NCBI RefSeq assembly: GCF_021129235.1
Contig: NZ_JAJOMA010000020.1
Span: 1-64,000 of the forward strand
Origin: Kineosporia mesophila
Lineage (GTDB): Bacteria > Actinomycetota > Actinomycetes > Actinomycetales > Kineosporiaceae
Direction: 5' to 3'
DNA: 64,000 bases
Part shown: piece after piece, positions 9,011 to 17,438 of the stretch
Position numbering within the stretch: position 1 is the first letter of the stretch
Layout: the number at the start of each line of letters is the position of its first letter
Translations under genes and position numbers: made by a program
Notes under the pieces: model-generated
What the model was told of the DNA's origin: nothing
The model's input: only the letters and a program-made list of their open reading frames with translations
Database searches by the model: none

Positions 9011-9637
9011 TCAGCGCCAGGCCTGGGCATCCAGGCCGGACTCCTCGAGGCGCTTGCGCAGCCGGGTGAGGTAACGACCCCGGGTCGGGCCGATGCTGCC
9101 GATGGCCATCCCGGTCTCCTTCGAGATCTCCGCGTAGGCCGGGCGGTCCGAGCCGGTCACCGCGCGCAGCAGGTGGGCGCCGCGGGTGGGCAGCTCGTCG
9201 ACGAAGTCCCAGAGCACCTGGGTCATCGCGTCGTCCGTGACCTGCTTCTCCGGGGTCGGGTTGGACTCGTCCGGCACTGCGGCGAAGAACTCGTCCGAGG
9301 TGCCGACCTCGCGACCCCGACGGCGGATCAGGCGCAGGCACTCGCGCTTGGCGGTGGTGGTGAGCCAGGCCCCGACCCGCTCCGGGTCGTTCAGCCGGTT
9401 CAGGTTCTCGACCAGGCGCAGCCAGGTCATCTGCACCGCGTCACCGGCGTCGGCCTCACTGAGCCGGAAGCCGCGCACCGCCGCCCAGACCTGGCGCTGG
9501 TGGCGCTCCACGAGTTCCTCGTAGGCCCGCCGGTCACCGCGACGGGCAGCCAGAACCAGGTCCGAGACGGTGCGTTCGGCGCCGGCCGCGTACAGCTGCC
9601 TGCGGTCGGTCTCTTCGATCACGTCGAGAACGGTCAT
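9011..9637 (-). CDS. RNA polymerase ECF-type sigma factor
   Basis: A 208-residue sigma-70 family protein. Region 2 includes AYEELVERHQRQVWAAVRGF, DAVQMTWLRLVENL and the promoter-melting WLTTTAKRECLRLIRR segment (about residues 35-105). Region 4 is more divergent: AEISKETGMAIGSIGPTRGR then LTRLRKRLEESG near the end, with the SIGPTRGRYL pattern typical of sigma factors in this ECF group. No anti-sigma gene is adjacent; the downstream gene is convergent and the upstream one divergent, so control may be transcriptional. Repeated CCCCAGGG boxes lie 75-118 bp upstream of the start. Confidence 0.88.
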   Translation of the reverse strand: MTVLDVIEETDRRQLYAAGAERTVSDLVLAARRGDRRAYEELVERHQRQVWAAVRGFRLSEADAGDAVQMTWLRLVENLNRLNDPERVGAWLTTTAKRECLRLIRRRGREVGTSDEFFAAVPDESNPTPEKQVTDDAMTQVLWDFVDELPTRGAHLLRAVTGSDRPAYAEISKETGMAIGSIGPTRGRYLTRLRKRLEESGLDAQAWR

Positions 9638-9950
9638 GGCTCTGGCCTCCGGGAAGTTCGTGGAAGTACACCGAAAACGCTAGAGACCAACGGCCCGGGG
9701 CGGATCAGGGTCCGACCCCAGGGTGATGCGCCGACCCCAGGGGGTCACCCCAGGGAGCCGATCATGATCCGGCGGATCTTCCAGGGTCACCTCCGGGGTC
9801 ACGGACCGGTTCCCGGGGGGAGGGTGCTACTGCGGGCACTCACAGTGACGCAATGGCCACGGCCCCTGCCGATACGCCAGAATCGTCCTTCCGTCGCGTG
9901 ACGTCGGCGGTCATCTGGTGGTCGGTTCGGATTAGGAGCGTCATCGCGCC
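9638..9950. promoter_or_regulatory. Intergenic region with repeated CCCCAGGG boxes
   Basis: 313 bp between the minus-strand sigma gene and a plus-strand membrane-protein gene. CCGACCCCAGGG occurs at 9712-9723 and again at 9731-9742, and TCACCCCAGGG at 9745-9755; GACCCCAGGGGGTC at 9733-9746 is a palindrome. These are candidate operator sites for autoregulation of the sigma gene. AGGAG near 9932-9936 is upstream of the plus-strand ATG but rather far for a ribosome site. Confidence 0.45.
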
Positions 9951-12308
9951 ATGGGCACCATGCGCCGTCCTCCCGGGGTACTCGCCGGGGCACCGGTCTC
10001 CCCGGTCACTTCTGACGTGCGTCCTTCGCGCCCCTCCAGAACGCCGTCCAGAACCCCGCGGGCGAACCGCCCGCAGACCGCGGCCCGGAAGAAACCCCGA
10101 GGCAGAATCGGTATCGCCCGGGCTCTGGCCGGCTGGGCGGCCCTGCCCGTCCTGATCGCCGCGGCTCTCCTGCCGGGGGTGAGACCGGGCTCCCTGGCCC
10201 TGCTGGGGGCCGCCTACGTGGTGCTGGTGTGGTTCGTCGCGGCCCGTACCAAGACCACCTCGTGGTCGTACGTGGTGCTCCTGCTGCTGGCCTCCGTGCC
10301 CTGGGCCGCGCTCGTCGGCCTGGCCGCCTGGGGTCTGGAGGAGACCCTGGGGTCGTCACTGCCCGTGGTGGCCCACGCATCGGTGATGTCCGCGGTCGCC
10401 CAGCAGTCGCTGCTGCTCGTGCCGCTGCTCCTGCTCGTCCTGCTGGCCCCCACCCGGGCCCGGCGGTTCTCGATGGCCGACTGGCTGCTCACCGGGGTCG
10501 TGATCGGCGCCGGGTTCGAGCTCACCTACGCGCTGCTGGGGCCGCGGACCGCGCCCGGCTTCTCGTTCAGCCTGTTCGCCGGCAGCCTGCCCGGTCTTCC
10601 CGGGCAGCCGGTGCTCACCGGGCTGGGGGGTGGAGCGCTGGGCTTCGCCGTGGCGGCCCGCCGTCACGCCAACAAGGCCTCGCTCTCGCTGCCCGGCCGG
10701 CTGCTCTGGCTGGGCCTGACCGCGCTGCTGCCCCTGCTGGTCTGGTGGCTGGCGGTCAGTGCGCAGACCGTGGCCGTCCTGGGGGGCGACACCACCTCGG
10801 TGCCGCCGGAACTCGTGGCCGGCTGGCGGGCCGGTCTCGAGGGAGCGGCCCTGGGCTGGCTCCTGGTCGCGCTGATGGTGCTCGCCCTCCTGGTCGACGC
10901 GGGCCGCCTGCGCAACGCCGCCGAACTGGAACCCGACCCCGTTCCTCATCCCTTCCACCCGGTGCAGGCCGCCGATGCCTGGGCCGGGCGGGCCACCCGC
11001 TGGGCCGGGACCAGCGAGACCCGCACGGTCACGGGCCTGGTCTGGCTGGTCGCCACCGCCTGCTCGGTCGTCGCCTTCGCCGGGCGCGACCTGGGCGTGG
11101 TGTTCGCCGCCGTGCGCCGCAGCGGCCGGGGCTCCGGTGCCGCCCGCTGGACGGCCATCAGCCGCGGCCGGGCCGCCGGGGTGATGGTGCGCTGGGTGCG
11201 GGCCGAGGCGATCGGGCTGGCCGCCGACCCCGCCACCCGCAGCGCGCTGCGGCGGAACCGGTTCTCCGCCATCGCCGGCCTGCTCGTGCTGGGTGCCACC
11301 GTGGCGCTGCTCGGGCCGTACTGGGCCGGGCAACTGGACGACCGGCTCCTGACCGGGCTGACCGGTGAGCTGCCGGGGGCCGCCTGGCCCGCCGACGCCC
11401 TGGGCCGGCCCGGTCCCGAAGGCTTCACCGGCACGTTCTGGATCGTGCTGCTGGTCGCCGTCGTGGCGCTGCTGGCCGGGGCCGCCGACTGGTCGGCCCT
11501 GGGCTACCGCAACACCTTCCTGAGCCGCCGCCCGGTACCTCAGGGGCGGGCTTCCATCGGTGAATACCTGCGCGGCACCGGGTTCTCCGGGGCCATCGTC
11601 GATCTGGCCTGTCTGCTCGCCGGCACCCTGCCCAGCCGCGCCGAGACCCACCCCTCCGGCAGTGCCATCCGCGCGGCGATCGGTGACTTCCGGGCCGACC
11701 CGCGATCGTTCATCGAGCGGCGCCGCCGTCAGATCCGGGCCGGGAAGGTTCAGATCGACGACGAGGACGACGAGCCCGACGTGCTCCCCGCGGTGCGCCG
11801 GCGTCAGCCGGGCGAGGAACTGCCGGCGCTGAAACTGGCTGATGGCCGCCTGCTCTCACCGCTCAGCCCGGACGCCGAACGGGAGTTCACGGCCCATCTG
11901 AACGGTCTCGACCGCTACGAGCCGGAACCCGAGGGCGACGGGGCGCAGTGGCGGGTGCGGCAGTGCGGCCGGTACGAGTTCCGGGTGTCGGGGCGGCCGG
12001 AGATCTGGTCGTCCGGCACCACCGAGCGCTCGCTGCGGTACGGGTTGTGCGTGTTCGGCCTCTGGTACTCGGGCGGCTCGTCGTGGCAGGTGTCCGCCGG
12101 CCTGCCGCCGGCGCTGCCCGACATGGTGCGGCACCGCGCCGATCTCGAACTCGACCGCCGGCTGATCGAATTCACCACGGTCGTCAACTATCCGGGCAAC
12201 CCGTTCCGCGCGGTCGAGGTCGTGGTCAGCGACCAGCGGGTGGCCGAGTCGGTGCAGGCGCGGATGGACCGGCTGGCCATTCCCGGGATCGTGGTGGTGG
12301 CGCAGTGA
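9951..12308 (+). CDS. Multi-pass membrane protein with C-terminal nuclease-fold-like domain
   Basis: A 785-residue protein I do not recognise as a whole. After a basic N terminus there are about nine hydrophobic helices between residues 45 and 320, two or three more at about 360-520, then a soluble region (about 530-785). Segment SSGTTERSLRYG then NPFRAVEVVVSDQRVAESVQ and IPGIVVVAQ at the very end resembles the arrangement in restriction-endonuclease-fold toxin domains of polymorphic toxins (NPxR, a VV(S/T) strand, a final hydrophobic strand), but the usual catalytic D-x-K is not evident where expected. The stop codon overlaps the GTG of the next gene, so the pair is translationally coupled. 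Toxin assignment is inference only. Confidence 0.45.
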   Translation: MGTMRRPPGVLAGAPVSPVTSDVRPSRPSRTPSRTPRANRPQTAARKKPRGRIGIARALAGWAALPVLIAAALLPGVRPGSLALLGAAYVVLVWFVAARTKTTSWSYVVLLLLASVPWAALVGLAAWGLEETLGSSLPVVAHASVMSAVAQQSLLLVPLLLLVLLAPTRARRFSMADWLLTGVVIGAGFELTYALLGPRTAPGFSFSLFAGSLPGLPGQPVLTGLGGGALGFAVAARRHANKASLSLPGRLLWLGLTALLPLLVWWLAVSAQTVAVLGGDTTSVPPELVAGWRAGLEGAALGWLLVALMVLALLVDAGRLRNAAELEPDPVPHPFHPVQAADAWAGRATRWAGTSETRTVTGLVWLVATACSVVAFAGRDLGVVFAAVRRSGRGSGAARWTAISRGRAAGVMVRWVRAEAIGLAADPATRSALRRNRFSAIAGLLVLGATVALLGPYWAGQLDDRLLTGLTGELPGAAWPADALGRPGPEGFTGTFWIVLLVAVVALLAGAADWSALGYRNTFLSRRPVPQGRASIGEYLRGTGFSGAIVDLACLLAGTLPSRAETHPSGSAIRAAIGDFRADPRSFIERRRRQIRAGKVQIDDEDDEPDVLPAVRRRQPGEELPALKLADGRLLSPLSPDAEREFTAHLNGLDRYEPEPEGDGAQWRVRQCGRYEFRVSGRPEIWSSGTTERSLRYGLCVFGLWYSGGSSWQVSAGLPPALPDMVRHRADLELDRRLIEFTTVVNYPGNPFRAVEVVVSDQRVAESVQARMDRLAIPGIVVVAQ

Positions 12309-12727
12309 TCGAGGCGATGCTCACGCCCAACGGCGGCCGGTTCCGGTTCGACCCGGCGCTGCTGGCCGACCTGGCTCCGCACGTCTGGCCCGACGCCGTG
12401 CAGGTGCGGGCCCAGGGGCAGGTGGCCGACATCCTCGGGTCGTACCTGCACCTGCCCGGGCTGCACCAGCCCGGCAGCGCTCGCGGGGTGGTGCTCGGCC
12501 TGCACCGCAGCGGTGAGGCGATCGGTATCAGCTCGGGCACCGCGCAGAACGCGGCCGACGTGATCGCCTGGATCTGCGCGGTCAGCCGGGTGCCGCAGCC
12601 GCACGAGGCCGGTCATGTGCTGCTGATCGACTGGATGCCCGACCCGCTGCCGCTGTCCCCGTCCACCACGGCCGAGGAATTACTGAGATTCCGGGCGATG
12701 CTGCGTAGTTCGTTCTTCAACGGCTAG
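12305..12727 (+). CDS. Small coupled partner protein (possible immunity-like)
   Basis: A 140-residue soluble protein of unknown function. GTG at 12305 overlaps the previous stop as GTGA, which implies translational coupling; an in-frame ATG follows at 12317. It is moderately acidic, with GGRFRFDPALLADLAPHVWP, SYLHLPGLHQPG and IGISSGTAQNAADVIAWICA as its recognisable stretches, and no membrane helix. Size, coupling and position directly after a membrane protein with a toxin-like C terminus would suit an immunity protein. No family was recognised. Confidence 0.5.
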   Translation: MIEAMLTPNGGRFRFDPALLADLAPHVWPDAVQVRAQGQVADILGSYLHLPGLHQPGSARGVVLGLHRSGEAIGISSGTAQNAADVIAWICAVSRVPQPHEAGHVLLIDWMPDPLPLSPSTTAEELLRFRAMLRSSFFNG

Positions 12728-12744
12728 GGCTCCCGTGTGCGGAG

Positions 12745-12788
12745 GGTGACCGGGCCGGGGCCGTTCGGGCTGGACCCGCCCGGTCACC
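12745..12788 (+). terminator. Stem-loop after the coupled pair
   Basis: GGTGACCGGGC at 12745-12755 pairs perfectly with 12778-12788, an 11-bp GC-rich stem with a 22-nt loop, 18 bp after the stop. No U-run follows, so Rho-independent action is uncertain. Confidence 0.45.
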
Positions 12789-12823
12789 TACACCCGGACC
12801 CGAACCGGGGCGAAGGTCAGCGC

Positions 12824-13765
12824 ATGGTCGAGGGGGTGAGAACTGCCGTCATCGTGGACGACGACCCGGAGATCCGGATGATTCTGCGCGCTGCGCTGGA
12901 GTCGACCGGGTTCACGGTCTTCGAGGCGACGACGGGGCACGAGGCAGTGGTTCGCGTCCGGGAGCACAATCCCGACCTGGTCACCCTCGACCTGGTCCTG
13001 CCCGGGTTCGACGGCGTCGAGGTCTGCCGCCGGATCCGTGAGCAGACCGACGCCTACATCATCATGATCACGGCCAGCTCGGACGAGGCCGACCGGCTGG
13101 TCGGGCTCGCCACCGGCGCGGACGACTACGTGACCAAGCCGTTCAGTCCGCGTGAGGTGCAGGCCCGGGTCGCCGCGATGTTCCGCCGCCCGCGCCGGGT
13201 GGCCCGCGCCGAGCCCCGGAACTCCGACGAGGAGCCGGTGTTCGGCCGGCGCAGCTACCTCGACGCGGTCCCCCGGCACAGCGTTCCCACCCAGCGCCCC
13301 TTCTCGGAGGGCCGGCACGCCTACGCGGTGCCGGGCGGCGAGACCGTGCCCGACGTCCCACCCTGGGGCCCCTCCCTGCTCTCCGGTACCTCCGGGGTCG
13401 TCGAGGAGGACCACGGCCTGCTGCGGCACGGGCACCTGGCCATCGATGTCGAGGGACGCACCGCGACCTACGCCGGCACCGAACTCCCGCTCACGAAGAT
13501 CGAGTTCGACCTGCTGGCCACGATGACCGGCAACCCGCGCCGGGTCTGGCGCCGCGAGACCCTGCTCAACATCGTCTGGGGCGGGCAGTGGTCGGACCAT
13601 CACGTGGTCGAGGTCCACATCGGCAACCTGCGCCGCAAGCTCGCCGACGTGGCGGGAGCGGGCCTGCCCATCATCAAGACCGTGCGCGGCATCGGCTACC
13701 GGATGGCCCCGGTCGACCCGGCCCAGTCCTCCGGCCACCACGCGGGCCTGCCCACCACCTACTAG
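12824..13765 (+). CDS. OmpR/PhoB-type response regulator, orphan
   Basis: A 313-residue regulator. Receiver domain: acidic pocket VIVDDDPEIR, phosphoacceptor Asp in VTLDLVLPG, and Lys in YVTKPFSPRE. Winged-helix effector at the C terminus: TKIEFDLLATMTGNPRRVW, ETLLNIVWGGQW and VEVHIGNLRRKLADV then VRGIGYRM. An unusually long linker of about 80 residues separates the two. ATG at 12824 is taken because the receiver begins soon after; the frame is open to 12737 and a GTG at 12836 also fits. No sensor kinase gene is adjacent. Confidence 0.88.
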   Translation: MVEGVRTAVIVDDDPEIRMILRAALESTGFTVFEATTGHEAVVRVREHNPDLVTLDLVLPGFDGVEVCRRIREQTDAYIIMITASSDEADRLVGLATGADDYVTKPFSPREVQARVAAMFRRPRRVARAEPRNSDEEPVFGRRSYLDAVPRHSVPTQRPFSEGRHAYAVPGGETVPDVPPWGPSLLSGTSGVVEEDHGLLRHGHLAIDVEGRTATYAGTELPLTKIEFDLLATMTGNPRRVWRRETLLNIVWGGQWSDHHVVEVHIGNLRRKLADVAGAGLPIIKTVRGIGYRMAPVDPAQSSGHHAGLPTTY

Positions 13766-13808
13766 GGCGATCTGAAAGTCGTGGCCGGCCGGGCCACTCC
13801 TCCGGTTT

Positions 13809-13862
13809 CGTGATCATGCGAACCTTCCCGGCCGAAGGCTGGAGGATCGCGCACGGGAAGGT
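13809..13862. repeat. Degenerate copy 3 of the palindrome family
   Basis: 13809-13831 carries the family left end (CGTGATCATGCGAACCTTCC). Only a 9-bp inner stem remains (13822-13830 with 13854-13862); the outer right arm GCATGATCACG is missing. It lies between convergent genes. Confidence 0.6.
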
Positions 13863-13895
13863 GGCCGGCTTCGGCCGCTGAGGCCTTCGTGGCCG

Positions 13896-14354
13896 TCAGA
13901 CCGAGAGGAACGGGCAGTTCGCCGAACTCGTCGTCACGGCGGAGCTCGTCCAGCTCCTGAACGAGGACTGCACCCGGAACGCGTAGCTGCTGGTGGTGGA
14001 AACGCCGTTCCTGTTCACGTTCACCGTCACCGAGGTCGCTGAGGACGACACGTTGACCGCGGTCTGGGCAGTGCTGTTGAGCACGGGGGTCACGACGTAT
14101 CCGGTGGCGTAGGCGGAGGTGGTAGCCGTCCAGCTGACCGTCATGGTGGCCTGCACGAGGACCGTCGTGCCACAGGTGGTGGTCAGCTGAGGGCTGCTCG
14201 GGGCGGCCAGAATGCCGGTGGTCCACGTACTGCTTGCGGTCGCGCCCACCTGGAACGCCGCCCGGGCCTGGATCGGCGCGAGCAGCACGAAGACGATCGC
14301 GGCCAGGGCGATCAGGATCGGCTGGCGGCGCAGACCACTCAGCGGGGAGGTCAT
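13896..14354 (-). CDS. Small secreted protein, Fn3-like, of the TasA/SipW module
   Basis: A 152-residue exported protein. Residues 1-32 form a signal peptide (basic start, long hydrophobic core, cleavage after ARA). The rest is Thr/Ser-rich beta sequence with pattern ATMTVSWTATTSAYATGYVV and SYAFRVQSSFRSWTSS, which reads like one fibronectin-III-type fold; two Cys (near 61 and 147) could form a disulfide. Start ATG overlaps the signal peptidase stop by 4 bp (14351-14354), so it is the third gene of the operon. Role probably extracellular surface or fibre component; function otherwise unknown. Confidence 0.7.
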   Translation of the reverse strand: MTSPLSGLRRQPILIALAAIVFVLLAPIQARAAFQVGATASSTWTTGILAAPSSPQLTTTCGTTVLVQATMTVSWTATTSAYATGYVVTPVLNSTAQTAVNVSSSATSVTVNVNRNGVSTTSSYAFRVQSSFRSWTSSAVTTSSANCPFLSV

Positions 14355-15157
14355 CTGACGTAATCCTTCGCGAAAGGGCTCTGGTGGTATTGGACGTCGT
14401 GCGGGTCGGGCTGCTTGTTCTTTCGCCGCCGCGGTTTCCAGATGATCGTCAGGGCCATGGCTGCGCCGACGACGGGTGCCACGTACACGGCGACCCGGGA
14501 GACCTTCGGCTGCCGGAAGAAGCGGATGCCCTCACCGACCTTCGGGATCACCGTGTCGACGCGCCACATCGTTCCGTTCGTGAAATTCGCCGTCCAGGGG
14601 TCGTTCGAGGAGTTCGCGTCGCCCTTGGTCCGGACCGTGACGCTGCTGTCGGGTTCGGTGGTGACCGAGACGATGCGGTGGCTGACGATGCGGTGGTCGT
14701 CGACCGGAATCTGGTAGGTGATGATGTCGCCGGGCTTCAGGTCGTAGATCGAGGTACGGGTGTCCACGGCCACGTCGCCCGGGTTGATCGTGGGCACCAT
14801 GCTGCCGGTCAGCATGGTCATGGTCTGGTACGGGAACAGATGGGGACCGATGGCGAGGAACAGGAAAAGGGCGAAAGCTATTGTGCTGAAAATGTTTCCG
14901 ATTTGGTAGGAGAAGACGCCGAGAATCCTGCGGAAGTGCGCGGCCGGACCGGTGGGTACCAGGGTGAGGGGCGGTGTGACGGATCGGGCGGGCGTCGTCC
15001 GCGGGCCCGACCCCGAACCCGAACCCGACCCCGAACCCGAACCCAGTCCCAACTCGGACGCCCGGCCCGTTCCCTGCACGATCTCGTCGAAGGAGACCGA
15101 GTCGGGTGAAACCGGACCGGGGAGATCGCGGGCCGGCGCGGTGGCGACCACGACCAT
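14351..15157 (-). CDS. Signal peptidase I, SipW (ER/archaeal) type
   Basis: A 268-residue membrane protease. Ser119 in TMLTGSMVPTINPGD, His160 in VSHRIVSV and Asp180 in RTKGDANSSNDPW match the Ser-His(-Asp) arrangement of SipW-type rather than Ser-Lys enzymes. One membrane helix precedes the active site (about 85-105) and one follows near 222-240, with a basic tail. The N-terminal cytosolic arm has a Gly-Ser run (residues 38-51) coded by a short repeat. A GGAGG precedes the ATG. It lies between a TasA-like gene and a small secreted protein, so these are probably its substrates. Confidence 0.85.
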   Translation of the reverse strand: MVVVATAPARDLPGPVSPDSVSFDEIVQGTGRASELGLGSGSGSGSGSGSGPRTTPARSVTPPLTLVPTGPAAHFRRILGVFSYQIGNIFSTIAFALFLFLAIGPHLFPYQTMTMLTGSMVPTINPGDVAVDTRTSIYDLKPGDIITYQIPVDDHRIVSHRIVSVTTEPDSSVTVRTKGDANSSNDPWTANFTNGTMWRVDTVIPKVGEGIRFFRQPKVSRVAVYVAPVVGAAMALTIIWKPRRRKNKQPDPHDVQYHQSPFAKDYVR

Positions 15158-15222
15158 GTCCTCGACCTCCCCGGGCGGGTAGAACTGTCAATCCTTACGG
15201 TCGGCCGGTAGGCGGGTGGAAC

Positions 15223-15843
15223 TTACTTGTTCGTGGCGGTCCGCTGGGTGCCGAGGAAGGTGAATCCGACGGTGCTGCTCTGGTTCTGAAGCGTGTTGTC
15301 CGCCGTGGCGGGCAGAGTCAGCGTGACGCGCATATGGTCGACGGCGCCTGCGGTCAGCGTGTTGAGGTTGCTCAGGGCGAGGGCCGAGCCGATCACCGGG
15401 GTGCTGGCGAGCACCGCCGTGGTGGTGCCGCCGCACGTGTAGGTGTACGCCGGGGCGGTACCGGCCTCGGTCCAGGCGGTGGAGCAATCGTCGATCTTCA
15501 GCTGAAGACCCATCGCGGCGCTGGTGTCGAGCAGGCTGCTGGACGTGGCGGCGGTGGTCAGAGCCACACCGGCCAGGTTCTGGGTGCCGGTGTTGGTGAG
15601 GTCCACGGCACGCTGCATCGTGTCGCCCGGCACCAGGCCGGTAGCGCCCAGGGTCAGCCGGTTCGCGGCCGCGCCGGCGGTGCCGAGGGCGATGGTGACC
15701 GTGCCGGTGGCGACCGTCGTGCTGGCCGAGGTCGAGCTGGTGAAGGTACCGAAAGTTCCCAGACCGGCCACCGATGCCGCCGAGCCGAGGACGGCGACGG
15801 AAGCAACAACCTTGCCGGTCATCGTGGTCAGTCCGAGCTTCAT
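15223..15843 (-). CDS. TasA/camelysin-like secreted protein (SipW-type signal)
   Basis: A 206-residue protein. The leader MKLGLTTMTGKVVASVAVLG continues with GTFGTFTSSTSAS, the shape of SipW-dependent signal peptides. The mature part is Ala/Thr/Leu-rich beta sequence with TGTVTIALGTAG, LVPGDTMQRAVDLTNTGTQN (the PGD and N-T-G turn typical of TasA/CalY proteins), and two Cys pairs near residues 120 and 136. Family members form extracellular fibres or sheaths in Bacillus; the role in actinomycetes is little known. First gene of a three-gene minus-strand operon, with AGGAG upstream of ATG. Confidence 0.78.
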   Translation of the reverse strand: MKLGLTTMTGKVVASVAVLGSAASVAGLGTFGTFTSSTSASTTVATGTVTIALGTAGAAANRLTLGATGLVPGDTMQRAVDLTNTGTQNLAGVALTTAATSSSLLDTSAAMGLQLKIDDCSTAWTEAGTAPAYTYTCGGTTTAVLASTPVIGSALALSNLNTLTAGAVDHMRVTLTLPATADNTLQNQSSTVGFTFLGTQRTATNK

Positions 15844-15891
15844 GGGCCGTGCTCTCCTTGCTGGGCAGTGGTGGGTACCCCTAAGGAGTCG

Positions 15892-15921
15892 GCGGGGCGG
15901 TTCTGTTCAGAACCACCCCGC
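15892..15921 (-). terminator. Terminator hairpin after the reductase gene
   Basis: GCGGGGCGGTTCTG (15892-15905) pairs with 15908-15921 through one G:U, a 14-bp stem with 2-nt loop, 24 bp beyond the stop of the minus-strand flavin reductase and ahead of the TasA-like gene. It separates two same-strand operons. Confidence 0.65.
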
Positions 15922-15945
15922 TCGCAAGGTTTCCGCAAGGAATCC

Positions 15946-16705
15946 TCAGCCCGGCCCGAACCTCTCGATCCGGACGTCCGCGGCGGGCAGGCCCAGGGTC
16001 ACCAGCAGCTGGGAGGCGTGCTCGGTGAAACCCGCGGAACCGCACACATAGGCCGTGGCTCCAGGCACGGCTGCCAGCAGAGGCTCCATGTCGGCCGCGG
16101 TCAGGCGGCCCACCGGGCGCCCGTCGCCGTCCGGCGCCCGCCGGGTGTGGATCACCGTGGTCTCCGGGCCGTACTCGCCCCGGTAGTACAGATCCTCGGG
16201 CCGGCGCACCGACACCAGCAGGCGCAGGGGCACCGGCTCGCCCTGGGTGTGCCAGTAGCGCCGCATGGCCATCAGCGGCGCCACGCCGGAGCCACCGCCG
16301 AGCAGCAGCACCGGGGTGTCTCCGCGCCAGACGAACCAGCCGCCGAACGGCCCCCGGACCTCCACCTCGTCGCCGACCCCGATCTCTTCGTGCAGGTACG
16401 GGGAGACCTCGCCGTCGTCGATGCGCTCGACGCTGAGCTCCACCTCGGAGCCGTCCCCGGGGGCGGAGGCGATGCTGTAGGAACGCTGCGCGGTGGAACC
16501 GTCGGGAGCGGTGAGCCGCACGTCGTAGTGCTGACCGGGAAGGTGCCGGTCAACGTTCTCGCCCCGGATCGCGAGCCGGAAGGTCTTGGCCCGGGCGGTC
16601 TCGTCGCGGACCTGGGTCACGACCGCCGGGAGCCAGAGGCGCCGGGCCCCGGAGGGCGGGACCCGCCGCGTGACCGGCCCCAGGGTGGGGAGAGCGGGAA
16701 GGCCG

Positions 16706-16713
<8 letters not shown>
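15946..16713 (-). CDS. Ferredoxin-NADP reductase-like flavin oxidoreductase
   Basis: A 255-residue protein. FAD-binding motif RSYSIASAPGDGS, the HLPGQHYDVRL segment, and NAD(P)-binding LLLGGGSGVAPLMAM and YVCGSAGFTEHAS are the standard blocks of the FNR superfamily. There is no 2Fe-2S domain. Start GTG at 16713 overlaps the stop of the preceding gene (16706) by 8 bp, so the two are coupled. Its partner is a sulfite-oxidase-type molybdopterin protein; the reductase would pass electrons between NAD(P)H and it. Direction and substrate are inference. Confidence 0.85.
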
Positions 16714-17305
<592 letters not shown>

Positions 17306-17401
17306 GTCGCTTCCTCTCGCTATTTCTTGGGGTGTGGCAAATTTAATCGAACACTTCAGCATCGTTGCAGGTGACGGCATTCCCGGCTACGTCTACCGAA
17401 C

Positions 17402-17431
17402 TTGATCCGAAGTTTCGGGTAGCGCTATCCG
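17402..17431 (+). promoter_or_regulatory. Candidate promoter of egtA (leaderless?)
   Basis: TTGATC at 17402-17407 and TATCCG at 17426-17431, 18 bp apart. Transcription would begin about 17438, at the ATG of egtA (17439), which has no Shine-Dalgarno. This would give a leaderless message, common in actinomycetes. Confidence 0.35.
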
Positions 17432-17438
17432 TAACCGG

